Of a DNA stretch of 64,000 nucleotides, positions 50,694 through 60,799 are shown one piece after another. Position 1 is the stretch's first letter; each line of letters opens with the position of its first letter. The stretch comes from Rhizobium sp. BT03. Lineage in GTDB: Bacteria; Pseudomonadota; Alphaproteobacteria; Rhizobiales; Rhizobiaceae. A program made the position numbers and the translations under genes. Under the pieces are notes generated by a model. The model was not told where the DNA came from. It made no database searches and saw nothing but the letters and a program-made list of their open reading frames with translations. The stretch covers positions 682,001 to 746,000 of the forward strand of contig NZ_CP125640.1 in NCBI RefSeq assembly GCF_030053155.1, written 5' to 3'.

Positions 50694-53234
50694 TCAAACC
50701 ACCGTGCCGGATTTTACACCAGCATCCGTTTTGTTGCTCTCTTCCCCCTCGGGGCTCTCCGGCCGCAGCCGGAAGACGATCAGCACAGGAGCGGCGATAT
50801 AGATCGAAGAGAAGGTGCCGAGAGCGACGCCGAAGAGCATCGTAAAGGTGAAGGAGCGGATGACCTCGCCCCCGAAAAGATAGAGCGCGAGCAAGGCGAG
50901 CAGCGTCGTCGCCGCGGTCAGGATGGTGCGCGACAGCGTCTGATTGATCGAGGCGTCGATCAGGATCGGCAGCGGCATCTTCCGGTATCGCGTCAGATTC
51001 TCGCGCATCCGGTCATAGACCACGACCGTGTCGTTCAGGGAATAACCGACAACGGTCAGCACGGCTGCGACGCTCGTCAGGTTGAATTCCATGCCGGTCA
51101 AGACGAAGAGACCGAGCATGATGATGACGTCGTGCAGCGTCGCGACGATGGCGCCGACCGCAAACTGCCATTCGAAGCGGATCCAGATGTAGATCAGGAT
51201 CGCCGCAAGGGCGGCCAGCACGCCGAGCGTCGCCATCATCGTCAATTCGCCCGAGATGGCGGGACCGACGACCTCGACACGGCGAAAATCATAATCCGCC
51301 TCAAGTTCGCCGCGCACCAGCGTCGCCGCCGACTGCTCGGCATTCTCGCCGCCGCCCTGGGAGGCGATGCGGATGCGCGCATTCGACGCTCCGCCGGCGC
51401 GCTCGACGCCGACCTCGCCGAGATTGAGATCGTTGAGGCGCGATTGAATATCGGCGAGGTCGGCATTGCCCTGCTTCGCCGTCACTTCGATGAGCGAGCC
51501 GCCGGTGAAATCGATGCCGAGACGCAGGCCGGCGGTGGCAAAGGCGGCCATGGCGATCAGCGAGATGATCGCCGACGCGGTAAAGACGTAACGGCGGATC
51601 CCCATGAAGCGGATATTGGCGTGTTCGAACAGATGGGTCAGAACGCTCTTCGGCAGATGCCGGGGATGGCGCCTGTTCAGCCAAGCGGCAACGATCGAGC
51701 GCGTCAGCGTGAAAGCCGTGAAGACGGTCGTCAGGATGCCGACCGCCAGCGTCACCGCGAAACCGCGGATGGATTCGCTGCCGAGGAAGAAGAGGATGAT
51801 GGCGGCGATGAAGATCGTGACATTTGCATCGACGATCGTTGCGAAGGCGCGCGCGAAACCGCGGCCGACGGCCTCCGCAAAGGAATGGGCGGTTTTCTCC
51901 TCTTCACGGATGCGCTCGTAGATCAGAACGTTCGAATCGACCGCCATGCCGACGATGAGCACGATGCCGGCGATCCCGGGCAAGGTGAGCGTCGCGCCGG
52001 CAAGGCTGAGCACCGCGACGATGAGGATCAGATTGAAGACGAGCGAGACGACGGCGATGACGCCGAGAATGCGGTAGAGCGCAATCATCAATGCTGCGAC
52101 CAGCACGACGGCGACGAGGCCGGCAATAAGGCCGGAGAAGATGGAGTCGGCGCCGAATCTCGGGCTGACGCTGCGTTCCTCGACGCTCGTCAGCGTCGCC
52201 GGCAGGGCGCCGGCGCGCAGCATGATCGCAAGGTCGCGAACGCCATCCTCGGAGAAGTTCGCCGAAATCGTACCCTCGCCGCCGGTGATCGCCGCATCGA
52301 TAACCGGTGACGACATCACCTGGTCGTCGAAGACGATGGCAAGATTCTTGCCGATATTCTGCCCCGTCACCTCGGCCAGCCGCCGCGTGCCTTCGGCATC
52401 GAGGCGGTAGGCAATCGAGCTATCCTGCGTCTGTGCATCGACGACAGGCTGGATATCGACCATGTTGCTGCCGGCGACGAAAGCCGTGCGGTCGACGAGA
52501 TAGGGCACCGGCGGATCATCAAGCGAATAGAGCACCTGCGATGTCGCCGGCCAGCGGCCGTTCAGCGCCTCCTGCCCCGACATGCTTGGGTCGATCAGAT
52601 GAAAGGAAAGCTTGGCCGGCTGGTTCAGCAGGTTCTTCAGCCGCTCGGCATCGACCGATCCCAGCACCTGCACGACGATCCGGTCGGCGCCATCGGGACG
52701 AACGAGGAAATTCTCATAGCCGAATCCAGCGATGCGGCGGCTGACGATATCGAGGGACCGGGTCCGGGCGGCGGCGACGTCGGCGGTGATGCCGGCGTCG
52801 GAAATCTGCAGCGATAGCTGCTCCTCGTCACCCTGCTGCAGCGCGACGCCGGGTCCGGAACGGCCGCCGGCCACCGTCAAAGGCTTGAGGAGATCGACTG
52901 CTTGCTGCGTCTCAGACGGATCGGTGATGCGGACGGTGACGGTCTGATCGTTGCCGGTCAGCCCGGTATAGCGAATGCCGGCGCCGCGCAGCGCATTGCG
53001 CACACTGGCGACCGCCTCTTCCAGGCGGTCCTTGACGATATCGGAGCGCTCGACCTTCAGGACGATATGCGAGCCGCCCTGCAGATCGAGACCGAGTGTC
53101 ACGCGGTCGTGCCGCAGCCAGCCCGGCAGAGAGGAACGCTGCGCCTCGCTCAGCAGATTGGGCGCAGCGATGACGATGGCCGCAAACGCGGCCAGCCAGA
53201 TCAGAAGTGTTTTCCAACGGGAAAAATGCAACAT
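50694..53234 (-). CDS. secDF: Protein translocase subunit SecDF (natural fusion)
   Basis: 846 residues combining SecD and SecF. SecD part: one N-terminal membrane helix, a large periplasmic domain (GLDLQGGSHIVLKVERSDIV; PDGADRIVVQVLG) and five further helices with IAGIVLIVGMAVDSNVLIYE. SecF part from about 530: FTGGSLIEVT, VGYSLNDTVVVYDRMRENL. The paired VDSNV and LNDTV motifs hold the proton-pathway Asp residues. It uses the proton motive force to complete export through SecYEG. The order yajC, secDF, NDUFAF3-like, NDUFAF6-like on one strand indicates an operon. Confidence 0.97.
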   Translation of the reverse strand: MLHFSRWKTLLIWLAAFAAIVIAAPNLLSEAQRSSLPGWLRHDRVTLGLDLQGGSHIVLKVERSDIVKDRLEEAVASVRNALRGAGIRYTGLTGNDQTVTVRITDPSETQQAVDLLKPLTVAGGRSGPGVALQQGDEEQLSLQISDAGITADVAAARTRSLDIVSRRIAGFGYENFLVRPDGADRIVVQVLGSVDAERLKNLLNQPAKLSFHLIDPSMSGQEALNGRWPATSQVLYSLDDPPVPYLVDRTAFVAGSNMVDIQPVVDAQTQDSSIAYRLDAEGTRRLAEVTGQNIGKNLAIVFDDQVMSSPVIDAAITGGEGTISANFSEDGVRDLAIMLRAGALPATLTSVEERSVSPRFGADSIFSGLIAGLVAVVLVAALMIALYRILGVIAVVSLVFNLILIVAVLSLAGATLTLPGIAGIVLIVGMAVDSNVLIYERIREEEKTAHSFAEAVGRGFARAFATIVDANVTIFIAAIILFFLGSESIRGFAVTLAVGILTTVFTAFTLTRSIVAAWLNRRHPRHLPKSVLTHLFEHANIRFMGIRRYVFTASAIISLIAMAAFATAGLRLGIDFTGGSLIEVTAKQGNADLADIQSRLNDLNLGEVGVERAGGASNARIRIASQGGGENAEQSAATLVRGELEADYDFRRVEVVGPAISGELTMMATLGVLAALAAILIYIWIRFEWQFAVGAIVATLHDVIIMLGLFVLTGMEFNLTSVAAVLTVVGYSLNDTVVVYDRMRENLTRYRKMPLPILIDASINQTLSRTILTAATTLLALLALYLFGGEVIRSFTFTMLFGVALGTFSSIYIAAPVLIVFRLRPESPEGEESNKTDAGVKSGTVV

Positions 53235-53276
53235 TCTCTCGACGATCTTCCGATCCGGCGGCTGAGTTATCGCTTA

Positions 53277-53624
53277 TTACGCTGCGTCGGCCTTGACCGG
53301 CTCACCCTTGACGCGCACATCCGAGATACCGCTGCGGACGATGCGCACGCGAACGCCATCGGCGATCTCGACTTCGACTTCCTTGTCGTCGATGACCTTG
53401 GTGACCTTGCCGACGAGACCGCCACCGGTGACGACCTGATCGCCGCGGCGGATCGCCTTCAGGGTTTCCTCACGCTTCTTGGCCTGTGCGCGCTGCGGAC
53501 GGATCAGCAGGAAGTACCAGACGACCATCAGCGGCACGAACAGGATGATCATTTCGAAACCGGAGCCGCCGAAACCGGTTGCGGTATCGGTCGCACTCTG
53601 GGCGAATGCCGGGGTGATGAACAT
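53277..53624 (-). CDS. yajC: Preprotein translocase subunit YajC
   Basis: 115 residues, one membrane segment (MIILFVPLMVVWYFLLIRPQ) followed by the YajC signature RPQRAQAKKREETLKAIRRG and DQVVTGGGLVGKVTKVIDD. Partner of SecDF in the holo-translocon. It precedes secDF by 42 bp and shares its orientation. Confidence 0.97.
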   Translation of the reverse strand: MFITPAFAQSATDTATGFGGSGFEMIILFVPLMVVWYFLLIRPQRAQAKKREETLKAIRRGDQVVTGGGLVGKVTKVIDDKEVEVEIADGVRVRIVRSGISDVRVKGEPVKADAA

Positions 53625-53827
53625 GCTAAACTCCTCAGGCTTGGCGGCGGAACTCCGCCTGTTTTTTCAGGTTGCCGGACTATAGTTGCCGCTTCGATGA
53701 ATGCAACAGAAACAGCCGGAAACAGTACCGATTCCGCTGCCTCATAACCTTTCCGCCGTCAAAACGCCATGCTACCCCGCATCGAAAGATAAAGCCGATT
53801 GCCGCAGCAAGAAATCAGGAGCTTGCG

Positions 53828-54700
53828 ATGACCGAGGAAATCAACATTGCCCTGCTGGCCGAACTGAAGCGGCTTGCAAATGCCGTCGAGCGCCTTGCCG
53901 GGCCAGCACCTGCCGTCAACGATTGGGATGCCGCCGACTGTTTCGTCTGGGCGCCGTCGCGCCAGCATCTGCAGCCTGTGAACAGGCCGAACCGGGTGGC
54001 GCTGAAGCTCATCCGCGGCGTCGATCATGTGCGCGACATCCTGCATGAGAATACGGTGCGGTTCGCCGAGGGTTATGCCGCCAACAATGTGCTGCTGTGG
54101 GGCGCGCGCGGCATGGGAAAATCCTCGCTTGTCAAAGCCGTGCACGAGGATGTCAGGCGGGAAAGCGGCGTCGCGCTGAAGCTCGTCGAAGTCCATCGCG
54201 AGGATATCGCCAGCCTCCCCACGCTGCTCGACCTCCTGAAGGACACGCCGTACCGCGTCATCGTCTTCTGCGACGATCTCTCCTTCGACCACGACGACAC
54301 CGCTTACAAGTCGCTGAAGGCGGCACTCGACGGCGGCGTCGAAGGGCGGCCGGACAATGTGCTTTTCTACGCCACCTCGAACCGGCGCCATCTGCTGCCG
54401 CGCCACATGATGGAAAACGAGCAGTCGACGGCGATCAATCCATCGGAGGCCGTCGAGGAAAAGGTTTCGCTTTCCGACCGCTTCGGCCTCTGGCTCGGCT
54501 TCCACAAATGCAGCCAGGAAGATTATCTCGGCATGATCGACGGCTATGCCGATCATTTCAAGCTCGGGCTCGACCGCGCCAAGATGCATGCCGAGGCGCT
54601 GGAATGGGCAACGACGCGTGGAGCCCGCTCCGGCCGTGTCGCCTGGCAGTATATTCAGGACCTGGCCGGACGCATGCGCGTCCATATCGACCGTGGCTAA
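53828..54700 (+). CDS. DUF815 AAA-type ATPase
   Basis: 290 residues from the ATG at 53828 (MTEEINIALLAELKRLANAV), with AGGAG seven bases upstream. Walker A GARGMGKSSLVKAVHE is near residue 92, Walker B RVIVFCDDLSFDHDDT near 145, and the sensor region FYATSNRRHLLPRHMMENE near 185. DUF815 ATPases (YcjX-unrelated, dnaA-like AAA+) are widespread in proteobacteria without a known job. Divergent from yajC, and followed by a terminator shared with the LysM/M23 gene. Confidence 0.92.
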   Translation: MTEEINIALLAELKRLANAVERLAGPAPAVNDWDAADCFVWAPSRQHLQPVNRPNRVALKLIRGVDHVRDILHENTVRFAEGYAANNVLLWGARGMGKSSLVKAVHEDVRRESGVALKLVEVHREDIASLPTLLDLLKDTPYRVIVFCDDLSFDHDDTAYKSLKAALDGGVEGRPDNVLFYATSNRRHLLPRHMMENEQSTAINPSEAVEEKVSLSDRFGLWLGFHKCSQEDYLGMIDGYADHFKLGLDRAKMHAEALEWATTRGARSGRVAWQYIQDLAGRMRVHIDRG

Positions 54701-54706
54701 AATAAC

Positions 54707-54733
54707 AAAAGCCCGGCGGATGGCCGGGCTTTT
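54707..54733. terminator. Bidirectional Rho-independent terminator
   Basis: AAAAGCCCGGC (54707-54717) pairs with GGCCGGGCTTTT (54722-54733). The A-run before and T-run after the stem let it act for the DUF815 gene and the convergent lipoprotein gene. Confidence 0.88.
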
Positions 54734-54754
54734 GCGCTTCCTGGGACGCTGTAC

Positions 54755-56347
54755 CTATTCCAGGAAAGTCATCGGGTTAACAGGAGATGCGTCCTTGCGC
54801 ACCTCGAAATGGACCTGCGGCTGCTTGACGTCGCCGCTCATGCCGGAGACGGCGACGGTCTGGCCACGCTGGATCTTCTGGCCGCGGGCGACGCTCAGCG
54901 TATCGGCATTGCCGTAGACGGTGACCGTGCCGTCGTCGTGACGGACGAGAACCGTGTTGCCGAGTTCCTTCAGGCCGTTGCCGGCATAGATGACGACGCC
55001 GTTTTCGGCAGCCTTGATCGGCGTTCCCTGCGGCACGGAGATGTCGATGCCGTCATTGCGGTTGCCGTTGACGTTGGCGCCGTATGAAGCAATGACCTGG
55101 CCGCGGACCGGCCAGCGATACTTGCCGATGCCGGTCGACTCAGGTGCGGCGGAGCTGACGTCGGACTTCTTCTCGACATCGTCGACCGTCTGGGTGGCGG
55201 CCGGCGCCTTGTAGGGCGCGGGCTCAACGGAGGCCGTCTGCTGGGCGGGCGCCGTCTGAGCCGGCTTCGGATCGACCTTCTGAGGCTGGATCGACGCTGT
55301 CTTGATAGTGTCGGCGGTGCCGTTCGGGATCTTCAGCGCCTGACCGATCCGAACCGAGCTGGCCGACAGGTTGTTGGCGGCCTTGAGATCGTCGATATTG
55401 GTGCCGGTCGCCTTGGCGATCTTTGCAAGCGAATCCCCTTGCTTGACGACATAGGTGCCGGCAGGCGCTTTCGGATCCTTGCCGGCGCCGGCCGGAAGCT
55501 TGCCGGCGGCATCGGCGCTCGCAATGGTCTTGTCGCGGGCGGAATTGGCGCCGGGAACGACGGCGACGTTCTGCTCGGGCGTCTTCACCGGTTCCGGCAT
55601 CTTGCCGGGCTTGGAGAGATCGGCCGCCTGCGACGCCGCCTTGGCAGCGTTGCCGCCATTGAAGGTCGGGATCAGGATCGCCTGGCCGGGCGTGGCGGCG
55701 GAAGCTGTCTTCAGGTTATTGACGCGCAGGATTTCCTTTTCCGGAACACCGAAGCGCCTGGACAGCGTCGCGATGCTTTCACCCGGACGCAGCGTCACGG
55801 AAGGAGCATTGGTCCCGGACCAGCCGGAGACCTTCGGCGTCGTGCCCGTCGTCAGTGTATCCGGCGCCAGCTTCGGCGCAGCCGGGGCCACCAATCGATT
55901 TTTTTCCGCCTTGGGTGCCGAAGGGAAAGGCTGGGCGAGCGCGACTTCCTTTTCCCGCTGCCGGGATGGCGCCGCCGCCGTCGGAGCCGAAAGTTCCGAA
56001 CGCTGCACCGCAACCGGCGCCGAGGCCATACGGGCGTTCGACGTGCGGACCGGATCATAACTCGGGTTCGACGGATAAGGCTGGTTCAGCGCGCCATTGC
56101 CGCCGCCATAGCCAGACTGACTGGCAACGGCGGAGCCGCCCAGATCGGCGCGCGGCACCGGATCACCCTGAACACCGCCCCTGCGCGGAATGGAACTTGT
56201 GGTGATCTGATCCTGCCCTGAGGAGGAAAACAAACCGCCGAACCGTGTCACATCGGAACTGCAGCCCGTTGCGGCACTTGCCAGCAGACCCACAACCAGA
56301 AGATTACCGGCCGACTTCCCGAACTTCGGCGAAAGACTGAAACGCAT
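54755..56347 (-). CDS. LysM/M23 lipoprotein, NlpD-like amidase activator
   Basis: 530 residues from the ATG at 56347. Lipobox LLASAATGC, a long Pro/Ala/Ser linker, two LysM peptidoglycan-binding domains (ESIATLSRRFGVPEKEILRV near 205; QGDSLAKIAKATGTNIDDLK near 310) and a C-terminal LytM/M23 domain from about 425 (RWPVRGQVIASYGANVNGNR). The M23 zinc/catalytic positions are changed: GNRNDGIDIS has Asn where His is expected, TVYGNAD lacks the His of the YAH motif, and PQVHFEVR has only one of the two His. Degenerate LytM domains are typical of NlpD/EnvC, which activate amidases in cell division. Downstream of pcm in the same orientation. Confidence 0.88.
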   Translation of the reverse strand: MRFSLSPKFGKSAGNLLVVGLLASAATGCSSDVTRFGGLFSSSGQDQITTSSIPRRGGVQGDPVPRADLGGSAVASQSGYGGGNGALNQPYPSNPSYDPVRTSNARMASAPVAVQRSELSAPTAAAPSRQREKEVALAQPFPSAPKAEKNRLVAPAAPKLAPDTLTTGTTPKVSGWSGTNAPSVTLRPGESIATLSRRFGVPEKEILRVNNLKTASAATPGQAILIPTFNGGNAAKAASQAADLSKPGKMPEPVKTPEQNVAVVPGANSARDKTIASADAAGKLPAGAGKDPKAPAGTYVVKQGDSLAKIAKATGTNIDDLKAANNLSASSVRIGQALKIPNGTADTIKTASIQPQKVDPKPAQTAPAQQTASVEPAPYKAPAATQTVDDVEKKSDVSSAAPESTGIGKYRWPVRGQVIASYGANVNGNRNDGIDISVPQGTPIKAAENGVVIYAGNGLKELGNTVLVRHDDGTVTVYGNADTLSVARGQKIQRGQTVAVSGMSGDVKQPQVHFEVRKDASPVNPMTFLE

Positions 56348-56486
56348 TGACTCGACCCACTGAGAACGCAACCATTTGTGAGTCTATTAAAACGCGTTAG
56401 TATTACCACGCAGTTAAGATGCTGGAATCAGTGCGATATTTTTGAGAAGTTGATAACCATAGCTTACAGGTAAAAAATCGTAGAGC

Positions 56487-57140
56487 CTACAGCAGCGAGG
56501 CAAGGCGCGGAACGATCGGCAGATAAGGGGCTTCGAACAGTTCCTCGCGTTCGAAACGGCTGCCGGTTTTGGTCAGTCGCACCATGCGGCATTCGTTCTC
56601 GGAGATCATCAGCGGCGCGATCATCGAACCGCCGGAAACCAGCTGGTCGGTATAAAAGCGCGGCATCGCATTGAAGGCCGCCGTCACCAGGATGCGGTCG
56701 AAGGTCCCCTCTCCCTGCATGCCGGCACTGCCGTCGGCGTGGCGGATGATGACGTTGCGCAGACCAAGCGATTCCATGCGCCGCTGCGCCGCCGATGTCA
56801 GCGTCTTGTAGCGGTCGATGGACAGAACACGCTCGGCCATGCGGCCCATGACGGCGGCGGTAAAGCCGCTGCCGGTGCCGATTTCCAGGACGCGCTGGCC
56901 GGGCTTGAGCTTCAGGCGATGCAGAATGCGAACAACAAAATCGATGCCTTCAAGGAAGGAGCCGCATTCGATCGGGATCGTCCGGCTCGAATAGGCGTCA
57001 TCGGAAAATTGCGGCGGCACGAAGAGCGAGCGCTGCGTCTGCTCGACCGCCGTCAGCAGATCGAGGTCGGAGATGCCTTCGGCGCGCAATCTGAGGACGA
57101 GCGCGGCAAAGCCCTCCTTCTCGGCCAGTCTTGCCGTCAA
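56487..57140 (-). CDS. pcm: Protein-L-isoaspartate O-methyltransferase
   Basis: 217 residues, SAM-dependent methyltransferase that starts repair of isoaspartyl residues. [20 protein letters not shown] is SAM motif [21 protein letters not shown] and [20 protein letters not shown] are the family's other blocks. The start is coupled to the surE stop (57137-57140, ATGA). The usual SerThr-rich substrate loop is slightly short but complete. Confidence 0.94.
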   Translation of the reverse strand: MTARLAEKEGFAALVLRLRAEGISDLDLLTAVEQTQRSLFVPPQFSDDAYSSRTIPIECGSFLEGIDFVVRILHRLKLKPGQRVLEIGTGSGFTAAVMGRMAERVLSIDRYKTLTSAAQRRMESLGLRNVIIRHADGSAGMQGEGTFDRILVTAAFNAMPRFYTDQLVSGGSMIAPLMISENECRMVRLTKTGSRFEREELFEAPYLPIVPRLASLL

Positions 57141-57910
57141 ACCTGTGCTCCGTATCCCAGGGCCCGCGCCACGCGGTCCGTTACGGAATAATCGGTCAGA
57201 TCCAGTTTCAAAGGCGTTACCGAAATCTTGTTATGCTTGAGGGCGTGAATATCGGTGCCTTCGATGAAGGCGCCGGCGCGTTCGCCGAATTTCAGCCAGT
57301 AATAGGGAAAGCCCCGGCCATCGGAGCGGGCATCGACCTGCAGGTTGAAGGCGAGCTTGCCCTGCATGGTCACCTCTGCGCCGTCGACCTCGCCGGGACG
57401 GCAGTTCGGGAAGTTGAGATTGAGGAACGTGCCCTCCGGCAGGTCCAGAACCATCAGCTTCTCCAGAAGAGCCGGGGCATGCGTCTCGCAGACCTCCCAG
57501 GGCACGATGCGCGCACCGTCTTCATAGAGATAGGCCTGGCTGAGCGCGAAGGAGCGCACGCCCTGCATCGTGCCTTCGATGGCGCCGGCGATCGTACCGG
57601 AATAGGTCACGTCGTCTGCGACGTTCGAGCCCGAATTGACGCCGGAGAGGACGAGATCGGGCTTGATGTCCATCACCTGCCGGATGCCCATGATGACACA
57701 ATCGGTCGGCGTGCCGCGCAGGGCGAAATGCTTGTCGGAAATCTTGCGCAGCCGCAGAGGTTCGGAGAGGCTCAGCGAATGGGCAAGACCGCTCTGGTCG
57801 GTCTCCGGCGCCACGATCCAGACATCGTCGGACAGCGTGCGGGCGATCCGCTCCAGCGCAGCCAAGCCTTCGGCATGGATGCCGTCGTCATTCGTAAGCA
57901 GGATGCGCAT
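57137..57910 (-). CDS. surE: 5'/3'-nucleotidase SurE
   Basis: 257 residues starting [16 protein letters not shown] with the metal-binding Asp-Asp pair; [20 protein letters not shown] is the second metal/nucleotide segment. It dephosphorylates nucleoside monophosphates and polyphosphate and is encoded with pcm in many bacteria. Upstream of pcm with a 4-bp overlap and 4 bp after the serS stop. Confidence 0.97.
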   Translation of the reverse strand: MRILLTNDDGIHAEGLAALERIARTLSDDVWIVAPETDQSGLAHSLSLSEPLRLRKISDKHFALRGTPTDCVIMGIRQVMDIKPDLVLSGVNSGSNVADDVTYSGTIAGAIEGTMQGVRSFALSQAYLYEDGARIVPWEVCETHAPALLEKLMVLDLPEGTFLNLNFPNCRPGEVDGAEVTMQGKLAFNLQVDARSDGRGFPYYWLKFGERAGAFIEGTDIHALKHNKISVTPLKLDLTDYSVTDRVARALGYGAQV

Positions 57911-57914
57911 CGCC

Positions 57915-59198
57915 TCAGGCCGCCCGTTCGATCTTGGTCAATCCGCCCATATAAGGCAGCAAAACGTCCGGAATCGTGACGGAACCGTCCTCGTTCAAAT
58001 AATTTTCAAGCACGGCGATCAGGCAGCGGCCGACGGCGGTGCCGGAGCCGTTCAGCGTGTGGACGAACCTGTTGCTCTTATCGTCCTTGCCGCGGTAGCG
58101 CGCGTTCATTCGCCGGGCCTGGAAATCGCCGCAGACCGAGCAGGAGGAAATCTCGCGGAAGGCATTCTGTCCCGGCAGCCAGACTTCGAGATCGTAGGTC
58201 TTGCGCGAACCGAAGCCCATGTCGCCGGTGCAAAGCGTCATCGTGCGGAAATGCAGGCCGAGGCGCTTCAGCACTTCTTCGGCGCAGGCGGTCATCCTTT
58301 CATGCTCGGCAATCGCACTCTCGGCATCGGTGATCGAGACGAGTTCGCATTTCCAGAACTGGTGCTGGCGCAGCATGCCGCGGGTGTCGCGGCCGGCCGA
58401 GCCCGCTTCCGAGCGGAAAGACGGCGTCAGCGCGGTGAAGCGGAGCGGCAGCTTTTCCTGGTCGAGGATGTCCTCGCGCACCAAATTGGTGAGCGTCACC
58501 TCCGCCGTCGGAATGAGATAGCGGCCATCCGTCGTCTTGAAGAGATCCTCTTCGAACTTCGGCAGGCTGCCGGTGCCGAACACCGCTTCAGCCCGAACCA
58601 TCAGCGGCGAGCTGACTTCGGTATAACCGTGCTCGCGCGTGTGGAGATCGATCATGAACTGGCCGAGTGCGCGCTCAAGCCTGGCGAGCGGCCCGGTCAG
58701 CACCGTGAAGCGCGAACCGGAGAGCTTGGCGGCGCGCTCGAAATCCATATAACCGAGCGCCTCGCCTATTTCGAAGTGCTCCTTCGGCGTATGGTTCCAG
58801 CGCGGCTTTTCGCCGACGGTGCGGGTGACGACATTGTCATGCTCGTCCTTGCCGACCGGGACATCGTCGAAAGGTATGTTCGGGATGCGCGAGAGTGCGT
58901 CGTTGAGCTCGGCCGTCAGCTGCCGGTCCTCTTCCTCGACCGTCGGCAGCAGCGCTTTCAGCTCGGCGACCTCGGCCTTCAGCTTCTCGGCGAGTTCGGC
59001 GTTCTTCTGGGACAGCGCCGCGCCGATCTCCTTGGAAGCGAGGTTGCGGCGGGACAGCAGGTCCTGCGCCTTCTGAACGGCGGAGCGGCGCTTTTCATCG
59101 AGGGCAACGAGATTTTGCGCCAGGGGCTCCGCGCCGCGCTTGGCAAGGGCGGCATCGAGCGCTTCGGGATTCTCACGGATCCATTTGATATCGAGCAT
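57915..59198 (-). CDS. serS: Seryl-tRNA synthetase
   Basis: 427 residues from the ATG at 59198 ([20 protein letters not shown]). The N-terminal coiled-coil tRNA arm (about 30-100) is followed by the class II catalytic core with motif 2 [20 protein letters not shown] and motif 3 in the C-terminal [18 protein letters not shown]. The downstream surE starts 4 bp after its stop. An in-frame ATG 13 codons upstream (59237) has no family support. Confidence 0.97.
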   Translation of the reverse strand: MLDIKWIRENPEALDAALAKRGAEPLAQNLVALDEKRRSAVQKAQDLLSRRNLASKEIGAALSQKNAELAEKLKAEVAELKALLPTVEEEDRQLTAELNDALSRIPNIPFDDVPVGKDEHDNVVTRTVGEKPRWNHTPKEHFEIGEALGYMDFERAAKLSGSRFTVLTGPLARLERALGQFMIDLHTREHGYTEVSSPLMVRAEAVFGTGSLPKFEEDLFKTTDGRYLIPTAEVTLTNLVREDILDQEKLPLRFTALTPSFRSEAGSAGRDTRGMLRQHQFWKCELVSITDAESAIAEHERMTACAEEVLKRLGLHFRTMTLCTGDMGFGSRKTYDLEVWLPGQNAFREISSCSVCGDFQARRMNARYRGKDDKSNRFVHTLNGSGTAVGRCLIAVLENYLNEDGSVTIPDVLLPYMGGLTKIERAA

Positions 59199-59297
59199 CG
59201 TCGTTCCAGGTCGTTGCAACAGAAGTGACCCGGCCAAAGCCTGACCGGGCTTCGACCGGATGAGACGGCGTTCGTGAAAGGATTTCCGGATTGCCGC

Positions 59298-60125
59298 TCA
59301 GACGCTGTCCGTCTTGGCAACGTCCGCGGATTCGGTGTCCTTTTCGACCGCCTGCCGGGCACGCTGGCGCTCCACGAGTCGCGCCGCATGGATGGAAATC
59401 TCGTAGAGAAGGATCGTCGGTATCGCAAGGCCGATCTGGGACATCGGATCCGGCGGCGTCAGCACGGCTGCGACGACGAAGGCAAGCACGATGGCGAACT
59501 TGCGCTTTTCGGCGAGCCATTGCGACGTCAGCAGGCCGACACGGGCCAGCAGCGTGGTGATCACGGGCAGCTGGAAGACGAGGCCGAAGGAGAAGACCAG
59601 CGTCATGATCAGGCTCAGATATTCCGAGACCTTCGGCATAAGCGAGATCGCCACCTCGTCATGACCCGGCGCCTGCTGCATCGACAGGAAGAACCACATG
59701 ACCATTGGCGTGAAGAAGAAGTAGACGAGCGCCGCGCCCATCAGGAACAGGACCGGCGAAGCGATCAGGAACGGCAGGAAGGCCTGACGCTCGTTCTTGT
59801 AGAGGCCGGGCGCGACGAACTTGTAGACCTGGGCGGCAATGATCGGGAAAGCGACCACCAGGCCGCCGAACATCGCCACCTTGACCTGCGTGAAGAAGAA
59901 TTCCTGGGGCGCGGTGTAAATCAGCTGGGCCTTCTCGACGTCGAGATGCGCCCACTCCACGGCCGTCTTGTAGGGAATGACCAGATAGTTGAAGAGATGC
60001 TTGGCAAAAAAGAAGCATGCGATGAAGGCGACGAAAAACGCGCCGATCGACCACATGAGCCGCGTGCGCAGCTCCATCAGGTGCTCGATCAACGGCTGCG
60101 GCTTATCTTCGATATCACCGCTCAT
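59298..60125 (-). CDS. tatC: Twin-arginine translocase subunit TatC
   Basis: 275 residues with six membrane segments; IEHLMELRTRLMWSIGAFFV is the conserved N-terminal cytoplasmic motif that helps read the twin-arginine signal. Its start overlaps the tatB stop (ATGA). The C-terminal tail after about 245 is charged and variable. Receptor of the Tat export pathway together with TatB. Confidence 0.97.
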   Translation of the reverse strand: MSGDIEDKPQPLIEHLMELRTRLMWSIGAFFVAFIACFFFAKHLFNYLVIPYKTAVEWAHLDVEKAQLIYTAPQEFFFTQVKVAMFGGLVVAFPIIAAQVYKFVAPGLYKNERQAFLPFLIASPVLFLMGAALVYFFFTPMVMWFFLSMQQAPGHDEVAISLMPKVSEYLSLIMTLVFSFGLVFQLPVITTLLARVGLLTSQWLAEKRKFAIVLAFVVAAVLTPPDPMSQIGLAIPTILLYEISIHAARLVERQRARQAVEKDTESADVAKTDSV

Positions 60126-60748
60126 GCCTCATCCTTCTTCTTCGTCTGCACCGGCGCCTTCGGCGCTGCGGGCTTTCTGGCAGCCGTCGTGCGCTTCGGC
60201 TTTTCTACGGCCACGGTTTCCACGGGCGCGGCGATGGCAAAGGCAGCCTTATCCGCCGCCTTGACGCGCGGCTTGCGCACCGCTTTCGGCTTGGCGGCAA
60301 CCGTATCGGCCGTAGCGACCGCGGCAGCAACGGGTTCCGGCGTCGGCGCGGGTGTGGGCACCAGCGGCGGCGTTTCCGGCAGGCTCATCGACGGCGTCGG
60401 GGCGGAAACGGCAGCCGGAGGCACCTCGGTCTTGTTATCAGGCGCCGCGCTCGCCTTCTGCAAGTCGGCCTTGATCTCGTTGCCCATCTGGCGAAGCGGG
60501 TTCATCGCCTCGCGCAGGCTGTTGACCGGGTTGAGCTTCTGGGCGTCACTGAGCGTCTGGCGGACATCGTCAAGCTCGGCCTCGCGCAACGCTTCGTCGA
60601 ACTGCGCACGGAATTCACTCGCCACCTTGCGGGCGCGCTGCGTCATCTTGCCGAAAGCGCGCAGCATCGGCGGCAAATCCTTGGGACCGACGACCACGAT
60701 CAGGACGACCGCGATGACCAAAAGCTCGGTCCAGCCAATATCGAACAT
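60122..60748 (-). CDS. tatB: Twin-arginine translocase subunit TatB
   Basis: 208 residues. MFDIGWTELLVIAVVLIVVV followed by GPKDLPPMLRAFGKMTQRAR is the TatB signature; a long Pro/Ala/Thr/Lys C-terminal tail (KPKAVRKPRVKAADKAAFA and similar) is usual in Rhizobiales and probably disordered. It overlaps tatC and lies 51 bp after tatA. Confidence 0.96.
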   Translation of the reverse strand: MFDIGWTELLVIAVVLIVVVGPKDLPPMLRAFGKMTQRARKVASEFRAQFDEALREAELDDVRQTLSDAQKLNPVNSLREAMNPLRQMGNEIKADLQKASAAPDNKTEVPPAAVSAPTPSMSLPETPPLVPTPAPTPEPVAAAVATADTVAAKPKAVRKPRVKAADKAAFAIAAPVETVAVEKPKRTTAARKPAAPKAPVQTKKKDEA

Positions 60749-60799
60749 GCAAGGCTCCTGGACGGGAAGCGCGGGGGCTGCGCTTTTTCCCGCACTTGG

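Noticed and set aside
50676..52310. Long plus-strand frame opposite secDF (about 540 codons)
   Set aside because: Composition is extreme (Arg/Asp/Gly/His-rich), as expected for the complement of a GC-rich membrane protein gene; secDF is certain.
57636..59228. Plus-strand frame opposite surE/serS
   Set aside because: Shadow of two conserved genes; no start signal or motif.
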